This document shows positions 50,480-59,965 of a stretch of 64,000 bases of DNA, piece by piece (the stretch's first letter is position 1; each line of letters starts with the position of its first letter). The DNA comes from a virus. The translations under genes were made by a program, and so were the position numbers. Where the stretch lies: positions 1 to 64,000 of IMG/VR virus record IMGVR_UViG_3300038701_001167. One strand, given 5' to 3'. Below the pieces are notes generated by a model. That model was not told the DNA's origin and searched no databases. It was given only the letters and a program-made list of their open reading frames with translations.

Positions 50480-51048
50480 AGTTTTGATACCTTTTTCTGA
50501 TGTCCGATAATACAAGATTATTGGACATATAAGTGTGGTGAAGGGTGGGGCGCTTTCATACTTAATTGAACCAATAAAGCGCCATGACAGCTTTCTGTGG
50601 GGCCTGAGTCTGCCAAGGTGTATCGGCACCAAGGGATCGCTCTCCGATAAGAACCGGCCCTCCACGGACCGCTCAGGCTACCCAGAAAACTGTCATGGAA
50701 ACAAAAGACTGAATGAAAGTGCAGGCTCACATTGAGCTATCTCCAACCTCCGCGGTTAGCGGGTTAAGCAGGTAATGGGTCTCAGTGGTACGTGCATGAT
50801 ATCCTACACGTTCTTAAGAGCACCTTCCCTCGCAACCAGATCCACCTCCGTCGAGGTCGTCATCATCCGGTTCACAGTTCCCTACTGCACATTTATTTAG
50901 TCTTGGGGTTACTTACATTGGTTAAGGGTCATACGTGTGAAGCATCGACGCTTACTCCAGTTTTCCCCCTCGTGTGGTTAGTGTTGATTTTCACATCTTC
51001 AGTGTGACCGGCTGGGCTCCCCTCTATTTGAGGGGAGTCCTACCTGGT
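50480..51048 (-). ncRNA. Long structured leader or noncoding RNA
   Basis: 569 bases without a supportable gene. Stems, in order: TGTCCgATAAT/ATTATtGGACA (50501-50527); GGCGCTTT/AAAGCGCC (50549-50583); a nested element CATGACAG/CTGTCATG (50583-50590 with 50690-50697) enclosing GCCTGAG/CTCAGGC (50602-50608 with 50672-50678) and TATCGG/CCGATA (50621-50626 with 50644-50649); CTCCCCTC/GAGGGGAG near 51017-51036. Strand is assumed from the flanking leftward genes. Could be a 5' leader or a stand-alone phage RNA. No tRNA found. Confidence 0.5.
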
Positions 51049-51237
51049 TCAACCAAGTGGATCGTTTGAATCATTGGGCGTTTTATCGGTGACGCCTTGA
51101 TAACAAATCGATCCGATGAGTAGCAGACCGGCGATAGCACCGATCTGCACAATGATCATCCAAGCCATCGAGAGCACGTTTGAAACGAGCAACCCGATGA
51201 CGAGGAGATAAAGACCGATGACTGTTTTCCAGAGCAC
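51049..51237 (-). CDS. Small two-span membrane protein
   Basis: 62 residues, GTG start at 51237 (MLWKTVIGLYLLVIGLLVSN) with two hydrophobic segments (about 5-22 and 26-46) and a short polar C-terminus (GVTDKTPNDSNDPLG). The ribosome site is distant (AAGG), so translation may depend on coupling with the gene six bases upstream. Unknown role. Confidence 0.55.
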   Translation of the reverse strand: MLWKTVIGLYLLVIGLLVSNVLSMAWMIIVQIGAIAGLLLIGSICYQGVTDKTPNDSNDPLG

Positions 51238-51243
51238 AGCTGA

Positions 51244-51693
51244 TTAGCTGGCCTTGGAGAAGATCGACTTGCCACCAGCAGGCTTCGAAGCGGAAGCTTC
51301 AGCTTTGCCACCGAAGATCGATTTGCCCGAAGTGGATTCTGCCGGAGCTTCATCTTCTTCTGAGGTCTCGGGTTCAGTGCTGTCGGTGCCAACATCCGGT
51401 TCAGCTTCTTCTTCTGCTTCTTCCGGCTGAGCTTCAGTCTCAGGGGTCGGTTCCGGTTCAGCAGCAGGAGCAGGAGTGTTTTTTACTGCTTTCGGTGCAG
51501 TCCGGGTCGGTGCCGATTCAGGAGCAGCAACGGGAGCTGCAGACCGGATATCGATTGCAGCTGTGAGACCATTGGGTCCACGGCCAGCGGTGAAATCGAT
51601 CGAGAACTTTTGGCCTTCTGCGATGTTGATCTGGCTGTGCAGATACATTTCAACGGCCGAGTTGATCTCGTCTTGGTTCAGTGTGATTTGCAT
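51244..51693 (-). CDS. Protein with acidic Pro/Glu-rich linker
   Basis: 149 residues. A small N-terminal domain (MQITLNQDEINSAVEMYLHS, about 1-50), then a Pro/Ala/Glu-rich acidic region (about 55-120), and a C-terminal tail with two GKSIFGGK / GKSIFSKA repeats. Acidic linkers with short conserved tails are common in single-stranded DNA or polymerase partners, and the neighbours are RuvC-like and SSB genes, so a replication or recombination accessory role is plausible. Unknown. Confidence 0.65.
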   Translation of the reverse strand: MQITLNQDEINSAVEMYLHSQINIAEGQKFSIDFTAGRGPNGLTAAIDIRSAAPVAAPESAPTRTAPKAVKNTPAPAAEPEPTPETEAQPEEAEEEAEPDVGTDSTEPETSEEDEAPAESTSGKSIFGGKAEASASKPAGGKSIFSKAS

Positions 51694-51719
51694 GTGTTTT
51701 TCTTTCTTATTAGAATAGG

Positions 51720-52187
51720 TTAGAGAAGTTTCTCTTTGCCGTAGAGAGCCAACAAAGCAGCTTCGGCTCGTCCATCATCCTTCTTTCGGGAGAACAGATC
51801 AGCATTGGCTGGAAAGCGTTCAGAGGCAAGTTTGCGTGAACCATCTTTGTCTTTTCCAAGCTTGAAGTGCTTCTTCCAAACATTGGGTGTGGGATTGTGG
51901 AACTCATGACCATGGCCGATCAGAGCCATTCGGAGAGCTCCGTAACAATCACCGAAGCGGAATGCGCTGGAGATGCCTTGACCTTGGAAAGCCCAGACTT
52001 TTTCCAGTACAGCCATGCTCCTTGGTTCATCCGAAGACAGGAGCGTTCCTACCATGTGGCAGTTCAGTTCTGTCTTCGAATTGGAACCAGGCAAGATCGG
52101 CATGTCATGGACCTCAAGCGCCCATGTGTCGGAGTTCAGTAGAGCGATTGCTCCACTGAATCCTGGGTCTATGCCGATGATGAGCAT
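51720..52187 (-). CDS. RuvC-like Holliday junction resolvase
   Basis: 155 residues with the RNase H-fold resolvase layout: first acidic residue in LIIGIDPGFSGA (D7), second in MAVLEKVWAF (E62), third in KKDDGRAEAALLALYG (D137/D138). Expected to cut branched replication DNA before packaging. Starts by TGATG overlap with the SSB stop. Confidence 0.85.
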   Translation of the reverse strand: MLIIGIDPGFSGAIALLNSDTWALEVHDMPILPGSNSKTELNCHMVGTLLSSDEPRSMAVLEKVWAFQGQGISSAFRFGDCYGALRMALIGHGHEFHNPTPNVWKKHFKLGKDKDGSRKLASERFPANADLFSRKKDDGRAEAALLALYGKEKLL

Positions 52188-52936
52188 CAGCCGAAGAGTT
52201 TCTTCTTCGGAGTGGCTTCACCGGAAGTGCCTGCAGAACCAGGTGTACCGGTTCCTGAAGTGCCTGCACCGCCACCTTCAATGACTTGGAACTTGTTCAG
52301 ATCTTTGTCACCGAAACGGTTGGTCCATTCAGTCATCCAGACCGGATCTTCGATCTCCTGCATGTACTCGTTCACAGTGCGGGAAGTTTCCGGGTGCATG
52401 AACTTCACGATCTCGTTGATGGTACGAGACTCGTTGATCGGTTCATAGCGACCACTGTTGGTGTCTTTCTGGGTTTTGTTCTCGATCTTACGGAACAGGG
52501 CAACTTTGACCGGCTGACCGAGCATCGCAGTGATAACAGGAACTTCGGTCGGGACTTCACCCTGAGCTTCCTTGTTGTAGATTTTGACCATCTTGTTTTC
52601 CATCTCGACTTCAGCGAGGTGGGTTTCAGTGGTCAGCAAGCAGAGCTCATCAATGGTGGTGAAGCCCGGCATCGGACGACGGGTCTTGTTGTCGTTTTTG
52701 TCGATGTAGAAGTTTTCACCAGTCTTTTTGGTAACATAGACGGTTTCACGGACTTCCTTGCCACCGACGTCGAGGATCAGGGAGACGCCCTTGGCTCCAC
52801 CAGCAGAAGTGATGGCATATGCCAGCTTGACGATTGCATCATAGACGCCTGTGGGAATCGGATCGAAGTTGCCGCCACCGACGACGTCTTCTGCTTTTTC
52901 CATACCTTCAGTGGTGAGATTGGAAAACATACTCAT
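52187..52936 (-). CDS. Single-stranded DNA-binding protein (N4 gp45-like)
   Basis: 249 residues with an OB-fold-like core (FDPIPTGVYDAIVKLAYAIT; GVSLILDVGGKEVRETVYVT) and a Gly/Thr/Ser-rich flexible C-terminus ending KKKLFG. N4 SSB is needed for replication and also activates host RNA polymerase at late promoters through its C-terminus, so this gene probably links replication to late transcription. Preceded by a CACACCA leader. Assignment from synteny and pattern. Confidence 0.75.
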   Translation of the reverse strand: MSMFSNLTTEGMEKAEDVVGGGNFDPIPTGVYDAIVKLAYAITSAGGAKGVSLILDVGGKEVRETVYVTKKTGENFYIDKNDNKTRRPMPGFTTIDELCLLTTETHLAEVEMENKMVKIYNKEAQGEVPTEVPVITAMLGQPVKVALFRKIENKTQKDTNSGRYEPINESRTINEIVKFMHPETSRTVNEYMQEIEDPVWMTEWTNRFGDKDLNKFQVIEGGGAGTSGTGTPGSAGTSGEATPKKKLFG

Positions 52937-52951
52937 ATGAGTTTCCTTGTT

Positions 52952-52974
52952 TTGGCTTGAATTGGTGTGGTGTG
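52952..52974 (-). repeat. CACACCA leader motif upstream of SSB
   Basis: Sense reading CACACCACACCAATTCAAGC, 15 bases upstream of the SSB ATG and just before its AAGGA; two tandem units followed by a CAA-rich tail. Confidence 0.6.
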
Positions 52975-53706
52975 TTAGGCGGCTTTAGAGGCGCCGTAGT
53001 AGGACTTCAGGCGATCAAAGACGAGGTTGACATCGTTGTCGATGTAGAGCTCTTCCCGATTCCAGAAGCCAATGGGAGCACGCATCTTTTCACCAGGATG
53101 ATCCTTGGTGACACGGGTGGTGAAGACGTATTTGACGCCATCCTCTTCTTCTTCATCGGTGATGTTGAGAAGGGCGTTCTCGTGCTTTTTGAGCTTGGTC
53201 ACAGGCATTTGCTTGGTTCCAAGAATGGTGGTGAAGTCAGCTTCTACGCCAACTTTACCCACGGCACCTTTGATCGGCACCTTGGTCTCGTTTGTAAGAG
53301 TGGCTTCATTATAGACGGTGTCTTCGTGAGCCAGGATCACATAGTCCTTGGTTCCAGATTTGATAGCGTGAATGAAGTCACGGTAGAAGTTGCCGTAGTT
53401 GCCCCAGGCTTTCTGGGTGTCTTTGGCTGTTGCGACGTTCTGGCGCTCATACATCATCATCAGGAAGGTGACGGTATCGAGCACAGCACCGGTGATACCG
53501 GGGTTGGTTTCGATCTCCTGAATGAATTCCAGGATGTCGGTTGCATTGGAGATTTCTGCCTCAGCCGCGAAACGAGACTGGAAGGGAATTTCTTTGAGGT
53601 CTGTGTTGAGATAGACCATCGATTCCATCGGCAGGTTGCGAAGCGAACTGGATTTGCCAGTGTTCGGTCGGCCCATGATGAGAACAATGTTTTTGTTCTG
53701 GCTCAT
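52975..53706 (-). CDS. AAA-type ATPase (N4 gp44-like)
   Basis: 243 residues. Walker A GRPNTGKSS (about 12-20), Walker B GAVLDTVTFLM (about 73), and sensor-like DYVILAHEDT. This is the phage AAA/RecA-like ATPase commonly found beside SSB in this lineage. May load recombination or replication proteins on ssDNA. Upstream leader contains only a degenerate CAAATCAAG. Starts after ribosome site AAAGGA. Confidence 0.8.
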   Translation of the reverse strand: MSQNKNIVLIMGRPNTGKSSSLRNLPMESMVYLNTDLKEIPFQSRFAAEAEISNATDILEFIQEIETNPGITGAVLDTVTFLMMMYERQNVATAKDTQKAWGNYGNFYRDFIHAIKSGTKDYVILAHEDTVYNEATLTNETKVPIKGAVGKVGVEADFTTILGTKQMPVTKLKKHENALLNITDEEEEDGVKYVFTTRVTKDHPGEKMRAPIGFWNREELYIDNDVNLVFDRLKSYYGASKAA

Positions 53707-53777
53707 ACGATTTCCTTTGTTTTCTTGATTTGTTCTTCACGCAAAAACGCTCAGAGGTAAGATTGGAGAGACCTCAA

Positions 53778-55934
53778 TTAAGGGGTCTTCTCTTCGATCC
53801 GTTTTGCTGCTGTGACCAACACCGTGGACTTGAGCTCATTGATATCGAGCTTGTCCGTGAGCTTGTCGTTGAACTCGATGACACTGCGTTCAACCGTCAG
53901 GTAATCCATTCCGCTATCGACAAGAGCCAATGCGAACTTGATCATCTGATTGTTCCGGTTGCCGTTTGCCATACGTTCCGCGAACCAACGCTCAAGGTTG
54001 TCCAAGCTGGCCAGTTCTTTGTTCCGCTCATGGAAGGCATCGTTGCGGGATGTCTTCGGGATGAACGGCAGAATATCCACCAGCTTGCCATGGTTTATAT
54101 GATAGGTGCCTTTGGGATTGGTCATCCACTTACGGCTCCGTTGCATGGCTTGCTCATCGACCTTGATCGGGAGCCACTGAAGGAAGTTCTTGATGAACTG
54201 GTCAAAGTCTTCCTGGTCGAGATTAAGCTCATAGTTCATTGGGAAGATCAGGCGGAAACGGTGTTCTGTCTGCGTATGACGCTTGGTGGTGTACGTCATG
54301 AACGTGTAGTCTTCGAGCAAAGCATGGGTTTGATCCATGTCTGCTGTTCCGTCTACATCCACAACCAGGAGATTGAAGCCTGGAATGACATTGTCTTCAG
54401 AGCGGTGCTCATTCAGAAATGCGTGGTTTGCCCAATGAAAGCCATCCAACTGGGTCAACCTGTGAAGCTCATCAAAGGGAGCCTCATCTGCTGTATAGCC
54501 AGCAGCATAGTCGGTTGAGTAGGAGATCTTCACAGAGTTCAGATCAGTCTCTTTGAGGGACTCACCTGAAAAGAACTCGATCCCATCCGAAAAGGTTTTC
54601 CGCATGATGACGTTGTTCCGGTAACCCCAAGCGATTGCTAGACCCATGAGTTCGTTACGGGCAGTGGCACTCTTGGGATAGAACGGTAGCTCATCCACCA
54701 GATCGGCATGGGTGAGTTCCCGGTCCACGTCAGCGACGTGCTTTGCAAGCTTCATGTGAGGCTTGTCCCGTGAGAGCAGTTCTTTGAATGCTTCCCCTGA
54801 CTCTTCCACCAGTTTGATGGCTGAGTTGAGGTGATCCATGGTGACAACAGAGGACTCATCAATGAAGGCAAATGCCCCTGCAAGCTTGAGAGCTTTGAAG
54901 TACCGGTGCATCATCTCTGCACGACGAATGCTGTCGTACCGAGGCATCATGTCTGCCAGAGTTTCACAGTGGATTTTGTACTCAAGTAGAGCGATCCCCT
55001 CATCATCAGGCAGTTCCATAAGCCAGTTATGCTTGTCTGGATCAGCCAGATAGGTGAAATGAGTGGACCACTTTGCGATATCTGAACCAGTCGCAGGATT
55101 GATCAGTTCTTGATAGATCTCGGCCGCAGTCTTTTCCTGGGCTGCTCGTTTGGGTTTACCAAAAGCGAAGAGTGAGCGACGGGCATAACCGGTCTCAAGC
55201 ATTGAGTAGAATGCTTCTTCAATCTTGGCTCCATCTAGAAGCTTGTCAGGAGAACCGAACCAGAAAGAGTTGGCGGGTGTTTTGCCATGAATCTCTTCTG
55301 TCCGCTTGTTGTCGGCTCCGTTCTTGGTGAGCTTGTTCTTGATCAGGCCCTGGTCATAGAGTTCCAGGTACGTGGTCATTGCCTCTATAACATGGCCCTG
55401 ACCGAACTTGAGACCGATCTCATCGATCTGCAAGTTGATGGAACCAATGTCAGCAAGCAGAAGCTTTTGACGTACCTGTTTGATGGCAGCTTCAGAGCCA
55501 CCATCAAAAGAGAACGGGTAGGCACCGGTGCTTTTGAACTCTTTCTCCAGACCATCATATTCGTCTTGAGCTTCTGTCTGGTTCCGAGCAGAGCGGCTCA
55601 TGGCATGACGCCACAAGGTCCGTTCAGCAATGATGGGAAGGGTCTCTGTGGTGAAGCGATCACGGAAGCCTTCAAGGAATGAGTTCTCCATGAGGCCTGT
55701 AGAGTAGCCTTTGCCGGCGCCAGATGTGGCGAGAGCAATAGCATAGCAGTTCACAGGGATTTCACCGCGGTCTTTGGTGGAGACACGGGCTCGCATAGAA
55801 GAGCCAATGGTGGTGAGATAATAGGCTGCGATCACACGAAAGAAGTGACGGTCGTTGTTCTGCAGGCGAGCGCAGAGAACGTCAGTGATCTCTTCGATAG
55901 CCGGGTGGTGGGGAACTTGGTCGAAATCAACCAT
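53778..55934 (-). CDS. Primase-like / AAA fusion (N4 gp43-like)
   Basis: 718 residues from ATG 55934 (the in-frame ATG 55985 would overlap the upstream gene by 59 bases). The N-terminal half has a P-loop-like ALATSGAGKGYSTGLMENS and the DUF3987-type helicase pattern; the C-terminal part (about 490-600) has an AEP-like primase set, NLLVVDVDGT, then TQTEHRFRLIFPM. N4-lineage gp43 is considered a primase or primase/helicase. Essential for lagging-strand synthesis. No zinc finger is visible. Confidence 0.72.
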   Translation of the reverse strand: MVDFDQVPHHPAIEEITDVLCARLQNNDRHFFRVIAAYYLTTIGSSMRARVSTKDRGEIPVNCYAIALATSGAGKGYSTGLMENSFLEGFRDRFTTETLPIIAERTLWRHAMSRSARNQTEAQDEYDGLEKEFKSTGAYPFSFDGGSEAAIKQVRQKLLLADIGSINLQIDEIGLKFGQGHVIEAMTTYLELYDQGLIKNKLTKNGADNKRTEEIHGKTPANSFWFGSPDKLLDGAKIEEAFYSMLETGYARRSLFAFGKPKRAAQEKTAAEIYQELINPATGSDIAKWSTHFTYLADPDKHNWLMELPDDEGIALLEYKIHCETLADMMPRYDSIRRAEMMHRYFKALKLAGAFAFIDESSVVTMDHLNSAIKLVEESGEAFKELLSRDKPHMKLAKHVADVDRELTHADLVDELPFYPKSATARNELMGLAIAWGYRNNVIMRKTFSDGIEFFSGESLKETDLNSVKISYSTDYAAGYTADEAPFDELHRLTQLDGFHWANHAFLNEHRSEDNVIPGFNLLVVDVDGTADMDQTHALLEDYTFMTYTTKRHTQTEHRFRLIFPMNYELNLDQEDFDQFIKNFLQWLPIKVDEQAMQRSRKWMTNPKGTYHINHGKLVDILPFIPKTSRNDAFHERNKELASLDNLERWFAERMANGNRNNQMIKFALALVDSGMDYLTVERSVIEFNDKLTDKLDINELKSTVLVTAAKRIEEKTP

Positions 55935-56892
55935 GGGTGTACAAATCCTTCTGGGTGCAGATGGGAGCAGCGTCACAGTAGCCACATGCTTTCACGACAC
56001 CGGGAACCTCGATCACAACTCCCTTCCCACCTTTGTCTTGCATAAAGCGGTAGGCTTGGGCTTTGTCGTCGAAGTTCTTGGTGGATCGACCATCTGTTTT
56101 GTTGGGATTGGAGTAGTATTTCCAAACTGTTTCGCTGCGCCAAAGAGCTTCTTCAGGACAGAAGGGGAGCTCACTTTCAGGCTTGTCGGCATTCATTTCC
56201 AAAGAACGAATACGCTCTTTGATCCACTTCTCTGTCTCCTCAAGAGACATGAGCTGGACACGATGTTCCTTCACACGTTGAGACGGGTAGTTCGGGTTGG
56301 CTTTGGCCATTCCCCGCTGCCAATCAGTAAAGATGAAGTTGATCGTGATGTAATCGGAGGTGATCTTTTCTGGGTGGATCCAGCGATAAATGCTGCCTTG
56401 GAGACAGTAATCTTCTTCTTTGGAGCCATTGAGCCAGGTGTAGACTGAAGTGGTCTTGAAGTCGTTCAGCTCGCCATCGACAACAATGTCGAATTTGCCT
56501 GAGATGATGTATCCCATGATTTCACGAGAGCCACGAAGCTCAAGGTAGACAGGGAGATCTCCATCTTCGACGGTCTCGGGATTGATCCTTACTCGATCGA
56601 TGACTTGCTGGGGATATCCCAGCTTCTGCATGGCGTCTTGATAGGAGGTTTTCCAAGACTGCTCGATACCGTCATGGATCGAATGACCCAAGCGAGAAGC
56701 AATGTAATCGGCAAGGTCGGGTGTCTTTTCAACCTTCTCTGTCAGCCGTTCTTTCAACAGAATCTGTCGAACAGGCTTGAGAAGGGATGTGGCTGAAATA
56801 GACCGATTGTCTGGTGTAAAGTCGTAGCCATCAGATGCCAGCCAGACGGCCATGGGCAGGCCGATGCCTGTGATGTTGGTGATTTTTCCCAT
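55927..56892 (-). CDS. PD-(D/E)XK nuclease with Cys cluster (N4 gp42-like)
   Basis: 321 residues. Nuclease core SGKFDIVVDGELNDFKTTSV (about 131-150) supplies the D...D/E-x-K acids; later Cys residues FCPEE and a terminal KACGYCDAAPICTQ make a four-Cys set of Cas4/RecB type that could hold an Fe-S cluster. Likely 5'-3' or end-processing exonuclease for recombination. Start is behind a CACACCA leader. Confidence 0.8.
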   Translation of the reverse strand: MGKITNITGIGLPMAVWLASDGYDFTPDNRSISATSLLKPVRQILLKERLTEKVEKTPDLADYIASRLGHSIHDGIEQSWKTSYQDAMQKLGYPQQVIDRVRINPETVEDGDLPVYLELRGSREIMGYIISGKFDIVVDGELNDFKTTSVYTWLNGSKEEDYCLQGSIYRWIHPEKITSDYITINFIFTDWQRGMAKANPNYPSQRVKEHRVQLMSLEETEKWIKERIRSLEMNADKPESELPFCPEEALWRSETVWKYYSNPNKTDGRSTKNFDDKAQAYRFMQDKGGKGVVIEVPGVVKACGYCDAAPICTQKDLYTHG

Positions 56893-56914
56893 GAGTGTAT
56901 TCCCCCTGGCTCTA

Positions 56915-56937
56915 TGGTTTGATGTGCTTTGGTGTGA
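56915..56937 (-). repeat. CACACCA leader motif upstream of nuclease gene
   Basis: Sense reading TCACACCAAAGCACATCAAACC, 22 bases upstream of the ATG at 56892; one of the copies nearest the consensus of 24310. Confidence 0.6.
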
Positions 56938-56987
56938 TGGTGGTTGGTCCTAAACCCCAGATAGGGATGTGACCAACCACCGATCGA

Positions 56988-57356
56988 TCAGCTTTTCACT
57001 GTTTCTGGAACAGCGGAAGCTTTAGAGAAGTCTTCCTGCGTGGTGTAAGCAAGCGGGAAGATGTTTAGGAGAACGATGTCTCGGAGTTGATCCGGAGTGA
57101 CATCGTTCTCCTTATTCAAACGTGCCATGACACCCTGGTTCGCCTTGTCGAGATCGTCTCGGAGAATGTTGGGTGACGATGTGATCAACATGATGTTGAC
57201 CGTGCGCTGTTTGAGTTGGTCATCTTTTGAGTAGATGGCCTGAGCTGCAACAAGGTGAAAATATTCCTTCACCTCGCCTTGTGGGGTATCAGCAGCTTTG
57301 CTCGATGCTTTCTTGTTTTTTGGAGCTGTGTCCGTTCCTGGATATAGAGGATTCAT
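56988..57356 (-). CDS. Small replication-region protein, unknown
   Basis: 122 residues. Lys/Ser/Ala-rich N-terminus (PKNKKASSKAADTPQGEVKE), then a compact domain (QRTVNIMLITSSPNILRDDL; DQLRDIVLLNIFPLAYTTQE). N4 gp40/41 position. Start overlaps the DNA polymerase stop (TAATG). No fold recognised. Confidence 0.65.
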   Translation of the reverse strand: MNPLYPGTDTAPKNKKASSKAADTPQGEVKEYFHLVAAQAIYSKDDQLKQRTVNIMLITSSPNILRDDLDKANQGVMARLNKENDVTPDQLRDIVLLNIFPLAYTTQEDFSKASAVPETVKS

Positions 57357-59965
57357 TAAGCAGCTTTCTTTCCTGTTTTGTTGAGGTCATCGAGATGTTC
57401 CGAGATGCAATCAAAGATCGTGTCATTGCTTGCATGGTTCGGGATTTCCTTCTCGTAAGCCCATGAGGGCCAGAAGATGGAGAGCTCCCCACCCAGCTTT
57501 ACCTGGTCATGTGCAATAGCAGGATGTTCTTGCCACTGTACGGCTTTAACCAAGTGCTCATTGACATATTGAACCACGTCAATGTCATCTGGGATGAGGA
57601 AGTATTGCGCATCATGGATATGCGCTATTGGCCGGATCAGCAGGCGATAAGGGCTTCGACGCACCTTGCCCATAAACTCAGTGCTTGCGCGAGAGTTCAG
57701 GAGACACCAGGACTGTCCTAGTGCATTGCCTGCTGTCCGACCTTCGGCCGCAGCTTCATAGGGCGTCTTGGACGTCCCTCTGATGACCTGATGGAGTAGG
57801 GGAGTCCGAACCCTCAGGCCAAACGCTGCCGTGATATAGCCAGTATGTGAAGCCTCTTCGAGCTGCTCATCTACCCATTCATCACTCACTCGGTAGAGTT
57901 CATGATATCTGGCTTCGATGCTGCGAGCTTCCTCTTCAGAGAACCCGCATTTCGCCATCAGGGTGATGTATGTACCCTGATAAGTTAATGCGAAGGTTGG
58001 CGTCTTGGACGCCTGCCGAAGCGGCTTGTATTTTCCAGCAATGGAATTGATGCTCTCAACAGTGTCTTCGATATCTGGCATCTGCTCCCGGAAGTAGGAG
58101 AATGCCCGCATCGAGTGACCGTCGTACCCATCCGTGTAGACCTTCAATTTGTTGGGGTCTTTGGTGGTGAGAGCAGAGATCCGGTCTTCAAGTGAAGCGA
58201 AATCCAGTCCAATCATCAAGTAGCCCTTTGGCGCACGGAAACAGTCCTTGATCAGTTTCGCGTACTTGGATCCGGTGGCTGGGATGGTCTGAAGATTGGG
58301 CCCGGATGAACTCAACCGGCCAGAGACAGTGCCTCCGAGGTTGAAGTTACCGAACAGGTAGTAGGCGCCATCAGATGCTTTGATGGCTTCTTCCATTGCA
58401 GGAATGAACGTCCCATAGATTTTGTCCACGGCTTTGAAGTCGAGAACAGCATCCAAGAAAGCTTTGATGGCTGGCTCTTCTGTGAAAGCTTTGAGCTTCT
58501 CCAGAATTTCCGCACCAGTGGCTGGCTGTTTGGACTTGGTTCGTTCAATGACTGGCAGGCCCAGTTCTTCGTAGAGAAGACGCTGAACCTGGTCTGGCGA
58601 GTTTGGATTAAACTCCTTGTCGAAATTACCAGACGTGTAGGCTCTCACCTTGGTTCCGGCTGCCTTACGGTTGAGCCATGCTTGATAGCGTTCTGTTTCG
58701 GCTTCCTCGTTCAGTTTGTGAACAAATTCCCGAACCAGTGCATGACCATGGATCCGCTTGAGCGAGTCGTCCCGGTCCACTTCCAAGAGCAGCTTGGTCT
58801 CTTTGACCTTGTCCATGTCCAAAGGCATGCCCGTGAGCTGCATTTGAATGATGTCCAAGATCGCTGGCTTGAAGAGTGTCTCGTAGATGTGAAGCTGCTC
58901 ATCAGCCACCATGGTGGCATAGTGCTTGTGGTAGACATACCAGGTGGCACAGGCGTCAATGAGGTTGTATTCAAGAAGCTCAGCCATCGGAATTGACCGA
59001 ATGTCTTTGATCTCTTCAACCGCATAGTTGCCGGTGAATTCTTGGCTCTGGTCCTTGAGGCCGAGGCTGTTGCCTGCACAGGAGTTTGTTGCCAAGTAGG
59101 TGATGAGCTTGGTGTCTTCCCAGTTCTTGAGCATGACGTCCATGCCATCGAGCAGACCTTCCGTATCCAAGAGATCGGACATGAAAAGCTGGTAGATGAG
59201 AATGTAGACGTCATAGCTAATGTTGTGGAAAATCAACTTGTGCTTCATCTCGTGGAAGAAAGTCCGAAGCATTTCCCGAACAGTTTCCGGGTTGGGCCCA
59301 CGATCAACAGGGAAAGCAATCCCTTCATGCTGGTTCCAAGCAAACGAGATCGTACCAATCCCGGCTGAATAGTGCTTCAGTGAGAAGGCCTCGATGTCAC
59401 AGGTGAGGTCACACTGCATGTCCAGCAGCTTGGCGAGCCATGCAGCGATATCGACCGTAGAGGTGGGGTAGGCGGCATGCTTGAGGATTGCATGCCCTGG
59501 TTCCTGGTATTGGCCGATACGATGATCCCAGAGAGCCTTGAAGGCATCCTGAATCTTCAAACGGGTCGGCTCAGGATTATAGAAGACCTGGCGATAGTTT
59601 GGAATGAAGATGACGTTGAACCTTCCTTGCAGGCTCTCCGGGTATTTGTTGGGCAGAACGTATCCTGCATAGGCTTGGGCTTTCTTCACACCGGTGAGGG
59701 TCTTGAAGTAATCCCCATCTGTGACCATCAGGTACTCTGTTCCGATGGTTGTCAGGGCAGGTAGGAGCTCATCGAGGAACTCCTTTTGGTCAGCCACAGA
59801 TGTTTTCTTACCAGTGATGTGCAGCTGGTAGGCCACCACTTCTTCTGGCTTGAGGCCGCTTTCCCCGAAATACTCTCTGACCATTCCATCCTTTTCGAGT
59901 TTGGGAGCCAGAAAGCAGATCGGGAAAGTTGACGGCTGAGTGTCGGTGAAAGTTTGGTATCGCAT
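57356..59965 (-). CDS. Family A DNA polymerase with 3'-5' exonuclease (N4 gp39-like)
   Basis: 869 residues. Proofreading exonuclease acids in CDLTCDIEAFSL (Exo I), HNISYDVYIL (Exo II) and YNLIDACATWYVY (Exo III); polymerase motif A MIGLDFASLEDRI, motif B RQASKTPTFALTYQGTYI and motif C HIHDAQYFLI. No 5'-3' exonuclease domain. Main replicative polymerase. TGATG coupling with the upstream gene. All key residues present. Confidence 0.95.
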   Translation of the reverse strand: MRYQTFTDTQPSTFPICFLAPKLEKDGMVREYFGESGLKPEEVVAYQLHITGKKTSVADQKEFLDELLPALTTIGTEYLMVTDGDYFKTLTGVKKAQAYAGYVLPNKYPESLQGRFNVIFIPNYRQVFYNPEPTRLKIQDAFKALWDHRIGQYQEPGHAILKHAAYPTSTVDIAAWLAKLLDMQCDLTCDIEAFSLKHYSAGIGTISFAWNQHEGIAFPVDRGPNPETVREMLRTFFHEMKHKLIFHNISYDVYILIYQLFMSDLLDTEGLLDGMDVMLKNWEDTKLITYLATNSCAGNSLGLKDQSQEFTGNYAVEEIKDIRSIPMAELLEYNLIDACATWYVYHKHYATMVADEQLHIYETLFKPAILDIIQMQLTGMPLDMDKVKETKLLLEVDRDDSLKRIHGHALVREFVHKLNEEAETERYQAWLNRKAAGTKVRAYTSGNFDKEFNPNSPDQVQRLLYEELGLPVIERTKSKQPATGAEILEKLKAFTEEPAIKAFLDAVLDFKAVDKIYGTFIPAMEEAIKASDGAYYLFGNFNLGGTVSGRLSSSGPNLQTIPATGSKYAKLIKDCFRAPKGYLMIGLDFASLEDRISALTTKDPNKLKVYTDGYDGHSMRAFSYFREQMPDIEDTVESINSIAGKYKPLRQASKTPTFALTYQGTYITLMAKCGFSEEEARSIEARYHELYRVSDEWVDEQLEEASHTGYITAAFGLRVRTPLLHQVIRGTSKTPYEAAAEGRTAGNALGQSWCLLNSRASTEFMGKVRRSPYRLLIRPIAHIHDAQYFLIPDDIDVVQYVNEHLVKAVQWQEHPAIAHDQVKLGGELSIFWPSWAYEKEIPNHASNDTIFDCISEHLDDLNKTGKKAA

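Noticed and set aside
50518-50730. Leftward 70-residue and extended 147-residue frames over 50480-50730
   Set aside because: They run through strongly paired RNA elements, lack ribosome sites, and the gene 50222-50479 has a good start of its own.
50700-51048. tRNA genes in the structured gap
   Set aside because: I could not fit a cloverleaf with a GTTC-type T-loop on either strand.
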